A DNA stretch of 64,000 bases from Citrobacter amalonaticus (GCF_002918555.1 NZ_PQMB01000001.1:868087-932086), one strand, 5' to 3'. Shown: positions 30,700 to 43,044, counted from the first letter of the stretch. Notes: a model not told the origin generated them from the letters alone. Program-made: numbers and translations.

Positions 30700-31803
30700 T
30701 CAGGCCGTTTCCGCCAGAGGGATGACGCCCGGCCCAGCGATACCTTCAATACGCAGGTCGCCGTTATACAGGCGCGCATTTTGCAGCCCCACGAACAGCC
30801 GCTCGCCGCGCTGCGGGGCGTCGTCACCCTGCATCACCACCGTCAGCGGTTCGTTGTACCACCCCAGCGGCTGGACAACCAATTGGGTGTAGTGGCCTTT
30901 TGGACTGGCCTCCAGCACCTGCACCGGCAGCGGCGAGTCAAGGCTGGTGCGACGACTGATATCCACTTCCCACGGGCGCAGGAACAGATCGACCGGTCCC
31001 TGATACGCCGGGGTATAGCCCAGCGGCCAGCGGTGTGCGCCAACGTGGAACTGTCCGCCGCGAATCATTCCCTGCAGGCGGTTCACTTCGCCCATAAACT
31101 CCAGCACAAAACGGGTTGCCGGTTCACGCCAGACCTGATCCGGCGCATCGGCCTGTTCAATATTGCCCTGGCTCATCACCACCACCCGATCCGCCACTTC
31201 CGTCGCCTCTTCCTGATCGTGTGTGACAAAAACGCTGGTAAACTTCAGCTCCTCATGCAGCTGCCGCAGCCAGCGCCGCAGCTCTTTACGCACCTGGGCA
31301 TCCAGGGCGCCAAACGGTTCATCCAGCAGCAGAATCTGCGGTTCGACGGCCAGGGCACGCGCCAGCGCCACGCGCTGTTTCTGACCACCAGAAAGCTGCG
31401 CCGGGAAGCGATCCGCCAGAGCGCTAAGCTGCACCATCTCCAGCAGCTTCATCACTTTCTCTTTGATGGCGGTCGCGTTCGGGCGCTCACGGCGGGGCAA
31501 TACCGTCAGGCCAAACGCGATGTTGTCAAACACCGTCATATGGCGAAACAACGCATAGTGTTGAAACACAAAGCCCACCTTACGTTCGCGCGCATGGAGA
31601 CGGCTGACGTCGGTGCCGTGGAAGCGAATATGCCCGCTGGACTGGTGTTCCAGCCCGGCAATAATGCGCAGCAGCGTGGTTTTCCCCGAGCCGGATGGCC
31701 CCAGCAGCGCAACCATCTGACCTGAAGGAATATCCAGCGAGATATCGTTCAGCACCTGGGTGCGACCAAAAGACTTCTTAATATTGGCAATCTCAATGCT
31801 CAT
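30700..31803 (-). CDS. cysA: Sulfate/thiosulfate ABC transporter ATPase
   Basis: Cytoplasmic ATPase subunit of the CysPUWA importer, 367 residues. Walker [10 protein letters not shown] near 35-43, signature LSGGQKQR near 135-142, Walker B ILLLDEP near 154-160, H-loop THD near 191-193, and a C-terminal TOBE-like regulatory part. The last about 20 residues differ from K-12 as I remember it and end IPLAETA. The ATG overlaps the end of cysW by 11 bases. Confidence 0.97.
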   Translation of the reverse strand: MSIEIANIKKSFGRTQVLNDISLDIPSGQMVALLGPSGSGKTTLLRIIAGLEHQSSGHIRFHGTDVSRLHARERKVGFVFQHYALFRHMTVFDNIAFGLTVLPRRERPNATAIKEKVMKLLEMVQLSALADRFPAQLSGGQKQRVALARALAVEPQILLLDEPFGALDAQVRKELRRWLRQLHEELKFTSVFVTHDQEEATEVADRVVVMSQGNIEQADAPDQVWREPATRFVLEFMGEVNRLQGMIRGGQFHVGAHRWPLGYTPAYQGPVDLFLRPWEVDISRRTSLDSPLPVQVLEASPKGHYTQLVVQPLGWYNEPLTVVMQGDDAPQRGERLFVGLQNARLYNGDLRIEGIAGPGVIPLAETA

Positions 31804-32668
31804 GATTTTCCTCCTGTTGCGCGCGTTTTTCCTGATTCTCCAGGCGCCATTGCAACATGCTCTTCAAAAACAGGGTAATAATCGCCATCAGCGTCAGCAG
31901 CGCGGCAGCCGTAAAAGAGCCGACGGTGTTGTAGTCCTGTTCCAGCAACTCAATCTGTAACGGTAACGACAGGGTTTCACCGCGAATCGAGCCGGAAACC
32001 ACCGACACTGCGCCAAACTCGCCAATCGCGCGGGCGTTGGTTAACACCACGCCATACAGCAGCGCCCAGCGAATGTTCGGCAACGTCACGCGGCGGAACA
32101 TCTGCCAGCCGGATGCGCCCAGCAAAATCGCCGCCTCATCCTCCTGACTTCCCTGGCTGAGCATCACCGGCACCAGCTCACGTACCACAAACGGACAGGT
32201 GACAAATATCGTCACCAGCACCATTCCCGGCCAGGAGAACATAATCTGTAAATTATGCTCATCCAGCCAGCCGCCTAATGGACCGTTGGAGCCATAAAAC
32301 AGCAGATACACCAGGCCGGCCACCACTGGCGAAACGGCAAAAGGGATATCCAGGAGCGTCAGCAGCAGCTGGCGCCCCGGGAAGTTAAAGCGCGTCACCA
32401 GCCATGCCAGCAGAATGCCAAACACCAGGTTTATCGGTACCGCAATAAGGGCAATCAGCACCGTCAGCCAGATGGCATGCAGCATGTCCGGGTCGGCCAG
32501 ATTCTGTAATACCGGCATCAGCCCCTTGCTGAACGCCTGTACAAAAATGTAGATCATCGGCACCAGCAGGATAAATGCCGATACCAGCATCCCGGTGCCA
32601 ATCAGAAACCATTTTCCCCAGTCGATGCGGGGCGCGTCATAACGCTTCAATTGAGCAACAATCGCCAT
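31793..32668 (-). CDS. cysW: Sulfate/thiosulfate ABC transporter permease CysW
   Basis: One of two membrane subunits, 291 residues, with about six hydrophobic segments and the EAA loop [22 protein letters not shown] near 187-208 that docks on CysA. The start overlaps the cysU stop (TAATG). Confidence 0.97.
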   Translation of the reverse strand: MAIVAQLKRYDAPRIDWGKWFLIGTGMLVSAFILLVPMIYIFVQAFSKGLMPVLQNLADPDMLHAIWLTVLIALIAVPINLVFGILLAWLVTRFNFPGRQLLLTLLDIPFAVSPVVAGLVYLLFYGSNGPLGGWLDEHNLQIMFSWPGMVLVTIFVTCPFVVRELVPVMLSQGSQEDEAAILLGASGWQMFRRVTLPNIRWALLYGVVLTNARAIGEFGAVSVVSGSIRGETLSLPLQIELLEQDYNTVGSFTAAALLTLMAIITLFLKSMLQWRLENQEKRAQQEENHEH

Positions 32669-33501
32669 TAATGACCTACCACACGTCGACCAAAGCGACT
32701 TTGCAGAGTGTTAATTGAGAACAGCAGCAGCAGCGATGCCGCCAGGATCACGGAGGCAATCGCGCTGGCGGCAGGATAGTCAAACTCCTGCAGGCGCACG
32801 AAAATCATCAGCGAGGTCACTTCCGTTTTCCATGCGATGTTCCCGGCGATAAAGATCACCGCGCCGAACTCGCCCAGGCTACGGGTAAACGACAGCGCCA
32901 CGCCCGCAATCAGCGCAGGCGACAGCTCCGGCAGCACCACTTTACGAAAGCTCTGCAAACGCGTAGCCCCCAGCGTTTCTGCGGCTTCTTCATATTCCGG
33001 TCCTAACTCTTCCAGCACGGGCTGCACGGTACGCACCACAAACGGAATACTGGTAAACGCCATCGCCACCGCGATACCAAGCCAGGTGTAAGTCACCTTG
33101 ATATCAAACTTCGCCAGCCACTCGCCGTAAAAACCGTTCACCGAGAACAGTGAGGCCAGCGTCAGGCCCGCCACCGCCGTCGGCAGCGCAAACGGTAGAT
33201 CCATCAGCGCATCCAGCAGCGTGCGGCCGGGAAAGCGGTAACGGGTTAAGATCCACGCCATCAGCAGGCCAAACACGCCGTTAAAAATCGATGCCACAAA
33301 CGCCGAGAGCAGCGTCACTTTATACGCGGCCACCACCTGCGGGTTGGTAATCACGTCCCAGTATTGCGCCCAGCTCATCTCAGAAAGCTGTATCACCAGC
33401 GCACTGAGCGGCAGCAGCAAAATCAGGCAGACGAACAGCAGGCTGGTGCCCAGGCTTAAGGTAAAGCCGGGCAGCACGCGTCTGGAAGAGACAGCAAACA
33501 T
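32668..33501 (-). CDS. cysU: Sulfate/thiosulfate ABC transporter permease CysU (CysT)
   Basis: Second membrane subunit, 277 residues, six hydrophobic segments, EAA loop EEAAETLGATRLQSFRKVVLP near 175-195. The ATG at 33501 overlaps the cysP stop by one base (TGATG); the preceding GTG is discounted on length. Confidence 0.97.
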   Translation of the reverse strand: MFAVSSRRVLPGFTLSLGTSLLFVCLILLLPLSALVIQLSEMSWAQYWDVITNPQVVAAYKVTLLSAFVASIFNGVFGLLMAWILTRYRFPGRTLLDALMDLPFALPTAVAGLTLASLFSVNGFYGEWLAKFDIKVTYTWLGIAVAMAFTSIPFVVRTVQPVLEELGPEYEEAAETLGATRLQSFRKVVLPELSPALIAGVALSFTRSLGEFGAVIFIAGNIAWKTEVTSLMIFVRLQEFDYPAASAIASVILAASLLLLFSINTLQSRFGRRVVGH

Positions 33502-34517
33502 CACTTCCGCCCCGCCGCCAGCAGTTTGTCCAGTTCACCGCCGCTGGCAAAGTGGGTTTTCATCACCTCAGGCCAGGAGCCAAACTTTTCTTCCACGCGA
33601 AACAGCGCGGTCTGCGGGAATTTATCCTTCAGCTTGTCCATCACTTCCGGGTTGTTCACACGGTAGTAGAAACTGGTGATGATGGTCTGCGCCTGGGGGC
33701 TGTAGAGCCAGTTCAGATAGGCTTTCGCGGCTTTCTCTGTCCCGTTGGCCTGCACGTTTTTATCCACCCACGCCACCGGGAATTCGGCAAGAATGTTCGT
33801 TTTCGGGATAACCACTTCAAATCCCTGCGCTTCATACTGTTTACGGATGTTGTTCACTTCCGATTCAAAGCTAATCAGCACATCACCCAGGCCACGTTCA
33901 GCAAAGGTGGTGGTGGCGCCGCGACCGCCAGTATCAAACACTTCCACATTTTTCAGGAACTGGGTCATGAACTGCTCAGTTTTGGCTTTATCGCCGCCGT
34001 CCGCGTTATCCGCGGCGCCCCATGCTGCCAGATACGTGTAGCGCGCGTTGCCGGAGGTTTTAGGATTCGGGAATATCAACTTGACGTCAGAGCGCACCAG
34101 ATCATTCCAGTCGTGGATATTTTTCGGGTTCCCTTTACGCACCAGGAATCCCATTGTGGAGTAAAACGGTGAACTACTGTTCGGCAGACGGCTTTGCCAG
34201 TCGGCCGGGATCAGCTTGCCTTTGTCGTGCAGGATCTGCACGTCGGTTACCTGGTTATAGGTCACCACATCCGCTTTCAGCCCCTGCAAAATCGCCAGCG
34301 CCTGTTTTGATGACCCGGCATGAGATTGTTTAATCGTCAGCTTATCGCCACCGTTGTCTTTCGCCCATTGTTGCTCAAACGGCGGATTCAGGGCGGCAAA
34401 CAGCTCGCGGGAGACATCATAAGAGCTGTTCAGTAGCTCCGTCGCATGTGCCTGGCCGATCAGTAACAGAACGGCAGCCAGCGTCAGAGCGCTTTTTTTC
34501 GGGAAGTTAACGGCCAT
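33501..34517 (-). CDS. cysP: Thiosulfate-binding periplasmic protein CysP
   Basis: Periplasmic receptor of the CysPUWA system, 338 residues with a cleaved signal peptide (about 1-25, ending GQAHA). The anion-binding segments [18 protein letters not shown] and [12 protein letters not shown] are present. ATG 34517 has AAAGGGTGC upstream and matches E. coli. First gene of cysPUWA; the 156 bases upstream should contain the CysB-activated promoter, which I did not resolve. Confidence 0.97.
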   Translation of the reverse strand: MAVNFPKKSALTLAAVLLLIGQAHATELLNSSYDVSRELFAALNPPFEQQWAKDNGGDKLTIKQSHAGSSKQALAILQGLKADVVTYNQVTDVQILHDKGKLIPADWQSRLPNSSSPFYSTMGFLVRKGNPKNIHDWNDLVRSDVKLIFPNPKTSGNARYTYLAAWGAADNADGGDKAKTEQFMTQFLKNVEVFDTGGRGATTTFAERGLGDVLISFESEVNNIRKQYEAQGFEVVIPKTNILAEFPVAWVDKNVQANGTEKAAKAYLNWLYSPQAQTIITSFYYRVNNPEVMDKLKDKFPQTALFRVEEKFGSWPEVMKTHFASGGELDKLLAAGRK

Positions 34518-34635
34518 TGCGCACCCTTTCAATGTGATGATTTACTGCTGATCATCATATTTATAACGGCTATGAAAGGAGTAACGGTTTTATATACCGT
34601 TTGATGATTTGAAAGTTGAAAAGGGAATAAGAGAA

Positions 34636-34662
34636 TCCCTCCCCACGCCGGGTGAGGAGGAG
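34636..34662 (-). terminator. possible terminator of ucpA
   Basis: On the minus strand CCTCCTC-ACCCGGCGTG-GGGAGGG forms a stem near the ucpA stop, followed by a moderately T-rich tract. Weak U run, so tentative. Confidence 0.5.
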
Positions 34663-34673
34663 ACCGGCGTCAG

Positions 34674-35465
34674 TCAGACGCCAACGCTAACACTTTCTGG
34701 CAGGGTACTGCCGCCATCAATCACGTTTTGCGTTCCTGTCAGATAACTGGACTCATCGGAGGCCAGGAATGCCGCCAGTTCACCCACTTCGAGCGGACAT
34801 GCCAGACGACGTAGCGGAATCGCCTTCGCCATCTCCGTCAGTACGGATTCCGGATCGTCCGGGTTCGACTGACGCGCAATACTTTCCGCCATCGGCGTAC
34901 GGACATAGCCAGGACAGATCGCATTCACACGAATGCCAGACTGCGCGTACTCCACCGCCAGGGATTTAGTCAGCCCAACGATTGCCGCCTTTGACAGCGC
35001 GTAAGCCGTTTCTCCTGGGTCTGCCACCATATCGCCGGTCACGGAAGACATCATCACAATGCGTCCGTCCTTGCGCGCAATCATCTCCGGCAGAACCGCC
35101 TTCGTGACGTTCCAGACGCCTTTAATATTGATATCGATATGGAAATCGCGATCTTCATCGCTCATGTCGAGGAAACTACCTAACCGGCAAACGCCAGCAT
35201 TGTTGACCAGAATGTCAATGCGCCCCTCAATCTCCTTCGCGCGCCTGACTGCCGCAGCCACGGACGCCGGGTCCCGGACATCCGCATGAACCGCAGTGCA
35301 ACGGTGACCGCGCCCACCGAGTTCATCCGCCAGCTTTTCAATCTCATCGGAGATATCCAGCAAGATTAAGTTTGCGCCGTGCCGTGCAAATACTCTGGCG
35401 ATCCCTTCGCCGATACCCTGCGATGCGCCCGTAATCAGTGCCGTCTTGCCCGTGAGTTTACCCAT
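34674..35465 (-). CDS. ucpA: Short-chain dehydrogenase UcpA
   Basis: A 263-residue classical SDR oxidoreductase: cofactor motif TGASQGIGEG near 13-22, NNAGV near 88-92, and catalytic Ser140 with YALSK (Tyr155, Lys159). E. coli UcpA is linked to furfural tolerance and lies upstream of cysP; the in vivo substrate is not established. Monocistronic, AAGGAGAACATTG upstream. Confidence 0.94.
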   Translation of the reverse strand: MGKLTGKTALITGASQGIGEGIARVFARHGANLILLDISDEIEKLADELGGRGHRCTAVHADVRDPASVAAAVRRAKEIEGRIDILVNNAGVCRLGSFLDMSDEDRDFHIDINIKGVWNVTKAVLPEMIARKDGRIVMMSSVTGDMVADPGETAYALSKAAIVGLTKSLAVEYAQSGIRVNAICPGYVRTPMAESIARQSNPDDPESVLTEMAKAIPLRRLACPLEVGELAAFLASDESSYLTGTQNVIDGGSTLPESVSVGV

Positions 35466-35575
35466 TTCAATGTTCTCCTTTTGAAGATGGAGCCTTACAC
35501 CCCATTAACACTGAAAATACAGTAATAACAAATAAGTGCTGAGGAATGGCTCACTCTTTCGGGTAAATCTTAGAT

Positions 35576-35602
35576 AAAAAAAATCCCCGACGATGCGGGG
35601 AT
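35576..35602 (-). terminator. terminator of yfeX
   Basis: TCCCCGC-ATCG-TCGGGGA stem followed by a run of T on the minus strand, about 20 bases after the yfeX stop. Confidence 0.85.
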
Positions 35603-35622
35603 AGTCAGAATACGCGGGATAA

Positions 35623-36522
35623 TTACAGCGCCATTAACCGATCCAGTGACGGGGCAAAGTAGTATCCACCGGTGACCGGCTTCGTGAAGCGCAGCATCGC
35701 GTCACGCTTACCGTCTGTGTCGCCAAACATACTCAGCAATTGCTGTTCAATGTTGTGCAGACGTGCGCAGTAAGCGCAGAAATAGAGACCGTGGACGCCG
35801 CTGGCGGTGCCGTACGGCAGGCTCTGGCGAACAATTTTCAGCCCTTTGCCTTCTTCTTTCAGATCCACACGGCTCAGGTGCGAGGTTACCGGACGCTCGT
35901 CGCCATCAATCTCTTCGTTAGCGTCCTTGGTACGACCAATCATCATCTCCTGATCGTGGATGCTCATGCGGTTAAGCTGCCTGAGGTTATGTTCCCAACG
36001 CTGAACGAAGACGTAGCTGCCGCCCGCATCCACGCCATCTTTGATCACCGCCACTTCACGACGCGTCTCAACACCTGCCGGGTTTTCTGTTCCATCGACA
36101 AAGCCGCTGAGATCGCGCTCTTCCACCCAGCGGAAGCCGTGGATCTCTTCCTTCACGTCGATGCAGTCGCCAAAGGCTTCCATTGCCGCCTGAGCGACAG
36201 AGAAGTTCACGTCCTGACGCAGAGAGAGAATATGAATTAACACATCGTACTGGGTCGCTGGCGCCAGACCTTTACCGTAAGGGATAAAGTCTTTCAGCTC
36301 TTCAGCACCCACGCCGCCGCTCAGGGCACGCCAGGTATTGTTGCCGAACGCCACAACCGCCCCCAGATGCGCATCCGGGAATTTCGTTTCAAAGGTCGCC
36401 AGTTTATCCGCGAAGACTTTGCTGGCCTTACGCAGCGCATCAACGTCACCTTTGACATTCGCTTCAATCCAAATCGCCGCACGGCAATGCTCTGGCAAAA
36501 TGCCACTCTGAACCTGAGACAT
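35623..36522 (-). CDS. yfeX: Dye-decolourising heme peroxidase YfeX
   Basis: Cytoplasmic DyP-type heme peroxidase, 299 residues. The distal GFVDGTENP motif carries the catalytic Asp near residue 143, and the proximal heme-binding histidine is probably the one in TSHLSRVDL near 215. Two ATG codons are adjacent; the second, at 36522, is better spaced from AGGAGGA. E. coli YfeX has porphyrinogen oxidase or dye peroxidase activity; its physiological role is debated. Confidence 0.94.
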   Translation of the reverse strand: MSQVQSGILPEHCRAAIWIEANVKGDVDALRKASKVFADKLATFETKFPDAHLGAVVAFGNNTWRALSGGVGAEELKDFIPYGKGLAPATQYDVLIHILSLRQDVNFSVAQAAMEAFGDCIDVKEEIHGFRWVEERDLSGFVDGTENPAGVETRREVAVIKDGVDAGGSYVFVQRWEHNLRQLNRMSIHDQEMMIGRTKDANEEIDGDERPVTSHLSRVDLKEEGKGLKIVRQSLPYGTASGVHGLYFCAYCARLHNIEQQLLSMFGDTDGKRDAMLRFTKPVTGGYYFAPSLDRLMAL

Positions 36523-36617
36523 CATTCCTCCTGAAAAATGAGAATGCCACGCAATCGTGGCATTGATGACGGCTATTTTACCCTGTTTTTGCGCGCAGCG
36601 GTTTGTTCAGACGCAAA

Positions 36618-37193
36618 TTACCGACGCCAGATAATTTTGCTCACTTTCCAGTCTTTCAGGGTGTCATCTGACGGCATTAAACCTTCCGGTCCTTTCCACT
36701 CTCCTGCGAAAATGTAGCTGATATGCTGGCTCCCTTCGGCTTTACACTCGACGGCGCTGTGGTCATCGCCGGAAGCTAACTCACAGTTACCGAACGCCTT
36801 GCTGTAAAGGTCGCTAAACGGCGTACCAATTTCACCCCCGGCGCTGGAGGGGATATCACTGTCCAGCACGTCAATGCGGCTGATGGTGCCCTGCTCGCCG
36901 TTGATGACCATCGCCACCTTGTCCCCCTTCATCGCCTCAAAGAAACGCACCACGTTGCCGTTGGCGGTTTTCATCCCGCTGCGCAGGCGATAGTCGCCGT
37001 CCAGCGCGTCGGCAATGGCCTGTTCATTCAGCGGCGTCGCGCCCGTTAATGCCCCAACGCCCTGCTCGGTGACTTTTGTTGATGAGCCGAACCAGTTCCA
37101 CGGATTGGCAGCGGACCAGTTCACAGACGAGAGCGTCGAACAACCGGTCAGCACCAGCGGCATCGCACATAACATCAAACGCAGTAATTTCAT
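36618..37193 (-). CDS. yfeY: YfeY lipoprotein, DUF1131
   Basis: A 191-residue predicted lipoprotein: signal peptide with lipobox LTGC (Cys18), then a DUF1131 domain. Same length as E. coli YfeY, a member of the RpoE regulon of unknown function. It lies upstream of yfeX with 95 bases between them. The product is expected at the outer membrane. Confidence 0.9.
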   Translation of the reverse strand: MKLLRLMLCAMPLVLTGCSTLSSVNWSAANPWNWFGSSTKVTEQGVGALTGATPLNEQAIADALDGDYRLRSGMKTANGNVVRFFEAMKGDKVAMVINGEQGTISRIDVLDSDIPSSAGGEIGTPFSDLYSKAFGNCELASGDDHSAVECKAEGSQHISYIFAGEWKGPEGLMPSDDTLKDWKVSKIIWRR

Positions 37194-37270
37194 TGCACTT
37201 CATTCCTCATCTGTACACAAAATCATTCAGGATGCAGTCTATATAACGGATTCTATCCGATCCAATATGC

Positions 37271-37296
37271 TAAGAGCCTGGTGGACCAGGCTCTTA
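37271..37296. repeat. perfect 11-bp hairpin between yfeZ and yfeY
   Basis: TAAGAGCCTGG-TGGA-CCAGGCTCTTA is a perfect stem and four-base loop. It has no good T run. Its arm resembles the end of the inverted-repeat elements near eutP (GAGCCTGGCCCACCAGGC at 55817). The rest of the 203-base gap 37194-37396 shows nothing I recognise. Confidence 0.6.
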
Positions 37297-37396
37297 ATCA
37301 TTGCAGGCTTTACTGTACCATCAATGTGTAAATCATTCTGCAATGCCTCCAGCGCTAATGCTTTTGCATCCGCTCAGTAAGGCATCCAGATCTGGA

Positions 37397-37840
37397 TCAT
37401 TCAGGGGTAAAACAGGCACGCAGTCGTTGATGGGTTAATAGCCATACCAGCGCGACGACATCCGCCACGACCAGCGTCAGGCCAATTCCGTTTACAGGGT
37501 CGCCATTGAACCACAGCACAGGCTGCCAGCAGAGCAGGACAAACTGAGCGCCAACCAACAGGCCATGTAGCGCACGCCACAAACGGGGAAACGTGTGACG
37601 ACGTCCACTGAGCAAAAAAGCCAGCACAGCCGGGATACCAGGCAGCAGCCCCAGCCAAAAGTTATCGTGATCGGGATAAAACAGATTCAGAAGCGCGGTT
37701 CCCTGCTCGCGGGAAGAACCGGCAATAACAAACAATACCCAGGTGCGCGCCTGAAGCAGCAGCACGCACCAGAATAAAAAAGGGAGGCGTAGATTACCGT
37801 GACTATCATAGTCCGTGGGATGAAAATCAGTACTCTTCAT
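37397..37840 (-). CDS. yfeZ: YfeZ, DUF2919 membrane protein
   Basis: A 147-residue inner-membrane protein with about four hydrophobic segments (for example [58 protein letters not shown]). Homologue of E. coli YfeZ; function unknown. ATG 37840 lies inside the end of ypeA, so it is coupled to that gene; an in-frame TTG at 37846 is an alternative. Confidence 0.85.
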   Translation of the reverse strand: MKSTDFHPTDYDSHGNLRLPFLFWCVLLLQARTWVLFVIAGSSREQGTALLNLFYPDHDNFWLGLLPGIPAVLAFLLSGRRHTFPRLWRALHGLLVGAQFVLLCWQPVLWFNGDPVNGIGLTLVVADVVALVWLLTHQRLRACFTPE

Positions 37841-38252
37841 CTTCAATCAGACGCTTGCCCAGACTCAGGATGTCTGAATGCTCATAGCCGAGACGTTCAT
37901 ACATACCCAGCACCACATCGTTGTCTTCACGCACCCTGATCTGAATTTTCGGGCAGCCGCGGGCAATCAGTTTTTTCTCCAGCCGGTTGAGCAGCGCGTT
38001 GGCGATCCCCCGCCCGCGAAACTCAGGATGCACGCCAAGATAGTAAGCCGAACCGCGATGACCGTCGTAGCCGCCCATCACCGTACCGACAACTTCGCCA
38101 TTCACTTCCGCGACCAGGAACAGGCTGACGTCATGATTCACCTTACGTTCGATATCCATTTCCGGATCGTTCCACGGACGCAGCAAGTCGCAGCGCTCCC
38201 AGAGGGTAATCACCTCTTCGAAATCTTCCTGGCGAAATACGCGTATCTCCAT
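37827..38252 (-). CDS. ypeA: YpeA, GNAT family acetyltransferase
   Basis: A 141-residue GCN5-related N-acetyltransferase, same length as E. coli YpeA. The acetyl-CoA loop is seen as [19 protein letters not shown] near 69-87. The start MEIRVF at 38252 follows the family; a longer frame upstream is not conserved. Substrate unknown. yfeZ overlaps its 3' end. Confidence 0.92.
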   Translation of the reverse strand: MEIRVFRQEDFEEVITLWERCDLLRPWNDPEMDIERKVNHDVSLFLVAEVNGEVVGTVMGGYDGHRGSAYYLGVHPEFRGRGIANALLNRLEKKLIARGCPKIQIRVREDNDVVLGMYERLGYEHSDILSLGKRLIEDEEY

Positions 38253-38549
38253 GGTACTGGTTGCCTTTTCAGGGGGAAAACCCTGATTATACACGTCATC
38301 CTTCAAACTGCCTCATTGTTGGCAGCGCCCGGAAACGCCGGGCACAGCGTTATCGATGCCCCTGGGGATTGACGAGAGACATCCCGGTCTCACCGGCGGA
38401 CAGCCAGCGGTAGTTGACAGTCCCTTGCCGCCTCGACGCACGTGGAGTGATTTAGGGTAAATGGCGCAAACAACCGATTTAGCCAATATCTGACGCGAAA
38501 CGGCGAAAAAAATGGCATAATAGCAACCAGTCACGTACAGAATTGAAAA

Positions 38550-38677
38550 GTATACTCTAAATAATTCGAGTTGCAGGAAGGCGGCGACACAGGGAATCCC
38601 CAGGAGCTTACATAAGTAAGTGACTGGGGTGAGCGAGGAAAGCCAACGCATCTGCAACTTGAAGTATGACGAGTATA
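38550..38677 (+). repeat. full-length ERIC element
   Basis: About 128 bases with both ERIC ends (TATACTCTAAATAATTCGAG to TTGAAGTATGACGAGTATA) and the central palindrome CCCCAGGAGCTTAC-ATAAGTA-AGTGACTGGGG used for ERIC-PCR. It can fold into a single long hairpin when transcribed. Confidence 0.95.
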
Positions 38678-38724
38678 AAACAATTCTCAACATCTGCAGT
38701 CGTAATAGATTACAAGATACGATA

Positions 38725-38814
38725 TATACCCTAAACAGTTCGCGTTGCAGGAAGGCGGCAAGTGAGTGAACGAATGCAGCCAACGCACATGCAACCTGAA
38801 ATATGACGGGTACA
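38725..38814 (+). repeat. internally deleted ERIC element
   Basis: About 90 bases. The left arm TATACCCTAAACAGTTCGCG and the right arm CAACCTGAAATATGACGGG are kept, while about 38 bases of the central palindrome are missing. It ends 32 bases before the amiA start and is in tandem with the full copy. Confidence 0.85.
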
Positions 38815-38845
38815 TCTGGACTTTTTATTTAACCATTCGGGCCGT

Positions 38846-40617
<1,772 letters not shown>

Positions 40618-40630
40618 CCCCCCAGGCCGC

Positions 40631-40754
40631 GTTAGTGCCGGACGGCGGCTGCGTCGTATCCGGCCTGACCGGTTCGTAGATCGCTATCTGACGCAGCCGT
40701 TGATGCAGCGTCCATTCGCAGGCCGGATAAGACACAAAGCGTCGCCATCTGGCA
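40631..40754. repeat. REP pair (BIME-like) between hemF and eutR
   Basis: Two REP-type palindromes in opposite orientation: GTGCCGGACGGCGGCTGCG...TATCCGGCC at 40634-40666, and GGCCGGATAAG...GCGTCGCCATCTGGC at 40721-40753. Between them, 40697-40712 repeats 16 bases of the eutR 3' end. Such pairs often stabilise mRNA ends. Confidence 0.8.
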
Positions 40755-40767
40755 CAACAACCGCATA

Positions 40768-41820
40768 TTACGCCCAATGGCGCATCCGTTGATGCAGCGT
40801 CAGCGACGGTTTCTCAGCAAACAGCTGCTGGTAGTCGGTGGCAAACTGCCCCAGATGCCAGAATCCCCACTGCATCGCCGCATCCTTGACCGTCGTACTT
40901 TGCGACCACGGGCTGATCAGCTCCCTGCGCACCGCATTCAGGCGGATCCGTTTGAGCCACGCGTTCGGGCCAATCCCAAGAATGATGTGAAACGCGTTTT
41001 GCAGCGTCCGACGGCTGACGTGCAGCTGATTGCACAGGTCAAGCACCGTCAGCGGTTCCGACATATTTTCCAGCACGTATTCGCGGGCGCGAGACAGCAG
41101 ACGGCGATAGCTCTGATGGCTGATACTCTCTGCGGTTATCATCGGTTGCGCCTCTTCGAGCATCGTGCCCATCGCCAGCAGGAGATTATCCCCCAGAACT
41201 TTACGTACGGCGGTCTGCTGAAGGTTTTCCGGATTCTCGCTGAATGTCGCCAGCGCCTGCTGGACGAAACCCCAGAGCGCCGCTTTGTGCTGCTCTTTAA
41301 CCTCCAGCGCCGACTGGTTACGCAGCATATGCAGCACTCTCTCCGGGTTATGTAAGAAGTTGGCCTGACGGGAAATCACATCTTCAGAAATAACGACGCC
41401 CAGGATGGTGTAATCATCTGGCGTGCTCAGCTCAAATTCGGTTCCTCCCGGGCGGGTGGCTATTTCGGCGCTACCGAGACACTGCGCACCGATAAACCCC
41501 TGCTCGCCTCGCGCCGCCGGAATACCAAACCAGAACGAATTGGGCCACACCAGACAAGACTGACGCAGCGCCAGACCAGTGTATTCACGGAACACCTGAA
41601 TATCATCGAGCAGGATTTCCGTGAACTCGCCATGAAATTTTCCGGGGTGCAGCTGATCGTAAATCTGCTGCCAGGCGGTGATCGTCAGGGCGTGTTCATA
41701 GACATCCGTTGTCCGCCGCTGATGAACATTGTCTACCTCGACTTTCGGCGTGAGTTTAACGTCTTCGGGTAACGCTTCATGATAAAGATGGTGCAAGTTG
41801 ACTGTACGGGTCTTTTTCAT
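40768..41820 (-). CDS. eutR: Ethanolamine operon regulator EutR
   Basis: AraC-family activator of 350 residues that turns on eut in the presence of ethanolamine and adenosylcobalamin. The C-terminal double helix-turn-helix is at about 245-345 ([43 protein letters not shown]). Last gene of the operon, 46 bases after eutK. The last residues are encoded by bases that recur downstream at 40697. Confidence 0.97.
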   Translation of the reverse strand: MKKTRTVNLHHLYHEALPEDVKLTPKVEVDNVHQRRTTDVYEHALTITAWQQIYDQLHPGKFHGEFTEILLDDIQVFREYTGLALRQSCLVWPNSFWFGIPAARGEQGFIGAQCLGSAEIATRPGGTEFELSTPDDYTILGVVISEDVISRQANFLHNPERVLHMLRNQSALEVKEQHKAALWGFVQQALATFSENPENLQQTAVRKVLGDNLLLAMGTMLEEAQPMITAESISHQSYRRLLSRAREYVLENMSEPLTVLDLCNQLHVSRRTLQNAFHIILGIGPNAWLKRIRLNAVRRELISPWSQSTTVKDAAMQWGFWHLGQFATDYQQLFAEKPSLTLHQRMRHWA

Positions 41821-41866
41821 GATCTTTTGAGCCGGGTGTTTTACAACACCCGGTACCTCCGACTGG

Positions 41867-42364
41867 TTAATTTTTTAAGCGATAGCGACTACTGCGTTTA
41901 CGCAACGCTCCATCAGAAAAGAGCTGTTCCAGCGCATTTCTGGCCTGTTCCAGTGGCCAGCCAAAGTGCGCGGCCACCTCCCCTGCCGTCATTCCCTGAC
42001 GTACAGATGCCAACAACGCCAATAACGCTTCTGCATATTCAGACGTGGCGGGCACGTCTGGTACCTTCTCAGGTTGTTGCTTCGACGCACGCTTAAAACC
42101 GCCGATCAGCCACTGGGTGTCATCTTCCGGCCGACCAATCTCTTTGCGGCTGATAACGCGGCCTGTTCGCTGCGCTGCGGCGCTTCCGGCATCCAGCGCC
42201 GCACGACACGCCGCCAGATCGCCTTCTACCACCAGCGTTAACCTGCCGGGGTCGAGCACTTCATGGCTGAGCAGACGCACGTTAGCCGCTTTCAGCATGG
42301 CATCTGCCGCATCGACGGCGGCCACCATCCCGTCCACTTCCAGCAATCCCAGGGCATTGATCAT
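41867..42364 (-). CDS. eutK: Microcompartment shell protein EutK
   Basis: A 165-residue minor shell protein: one BMC domain (about 1-90, [22 protein letters not shown]) and a C-terminal winged-helix-like domain (about 110-165, [25 protein letters not shown]) thought to bind nucleic acid. I start at ATG 42364, which has GGAGGT upstream; the ATG at 42376 overlaps the eutL stop and contributes that ribosome site. Confidence 0.95.
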   Translation of the reverse strand: MINALGLLEVDGMVAAVDAADAMLKAANVRLLSHEVLDPGRLTLVVEGDLAACRAALDAGSAAAQRTGRVISRKEIGRPEDDTQWLIGGFKRASKQQPEKVPDVPATSEYAEALLALLASVRQGMTAGEVAAHFGWPLEQARNALEQLFSDGALRKRSSRYRLKN

Positions 42365-42375
42365 CGCGACCTCCA

Positions 42376-43035
42376 TTACGCACGCTGTACAGGGTTACGG
42401 GCAATATCGAGTACGGCATCGGTAAAGGCGTTACAGGCGGCTTTACAGGCGGCCTGGCTACCGGTCAGAAACGCCGCTGAATAGTTGGTTTCTGACGGCG
42501 GCGGCACATAGGTCACCAGCTGGACATCGGCCGATTTCATTGCGGCATCAATACCGTATGTGGCCTCCAGCGGCGGCGCCACCAGATAGGCCAGCGGATC
42601 GCCCAGCGCGATACCGGAAGTTGAGGAGAGATAAGAACCCGTGCGCGAAACCACATGCGCCAGGAACGCCGTATCTTCTGCATCGTTTGCCCACTGGAAC
42701 GCCGCGCCGCTTTCGATGCTGGCCACCATCGCATCCAGCCCCGCACGGACTTCCGCCGGATTCGGGCCGCCCAGCATAATCAGGACTTCCCCGGCGGTCG
42801 GTGACGGCCCATGAGCCGCCCCGGCATACAGCGAACGACCATAGACCACTTCTACCATCGCCTGCTTCGTCGCTTCGTCTGCGGCAATATACGTCACGTC
42901 ATCAGAATCTGCCGTGATGAGTCCGAGGCTACGTATATGCGGCGGTAATTTAAGTTCGCGTGCGAATCCATCGTTCACGGAGGCAATCACGCGCATCGCG
43001 GTGACCGAGGGTCGAATTAAATCTAATGCTGGCAT
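42376..43035 (-). CDS. eutL: Microcompartment shell protein EutL
   Basis: A 219-residue tandem BMC-domain trimer protein with a gated central pore, which closes on binding ethanolamine. The two domain halves are around 1-105 and 110-219; [18 protein letters not shown] lies near the end of the first. Nine bases after eutC. Confidence 0.97.
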   Translation of the reverse strand: MPALDLIRPSVTAMRVIASVNDGFARELKLPPHIRSLGLITADSDDVTYIAADEATKQAMVEVVYGRSLYAGAAHGPSPTAGEVLIMLGGPNPAEVRAGLDAMVASIESGAAFQWANDAEDTAFLAHVVSRTGSYLSSTSGIALGDPLAYLVAPPLEATYGIDAAMKSADVQLVTYVPPPSETNYSAAFLTGSQAACKAACNAFTDAVLDIARNPVQRA

Positions 43036-43044
43036 GATGTCTCC

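Larger units (their letters stand above)
38253..38845. other. 593-bp intergenic region ypeA-amiA
   Basis: The right half holds two ERIC copies (listed separately). The left part, 38253-38549, contains a GCCCGG-AAAC-GCCGGGC hairpin at 38330-38346 and no gene I can support; an open frame on the minus strand runs through the repeats and is not a gene. The amiA promoter must lie in or just after the ERIC DNA. Confidence 0.7.

Noticed and set aside
30781-31725. 314-codon open frame antisense to cysA
   Set aside because: No start signal and His/Gln-rich composition; cysA on the other strand has all ABC motifs.
38313-38783. 156-codon open frame on the minus strand upstream of amiA
   Set aside because: It runs through two ERIC copies, has no family resemblance and no ribosome site. 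Open frames through ERIC DNA are common.
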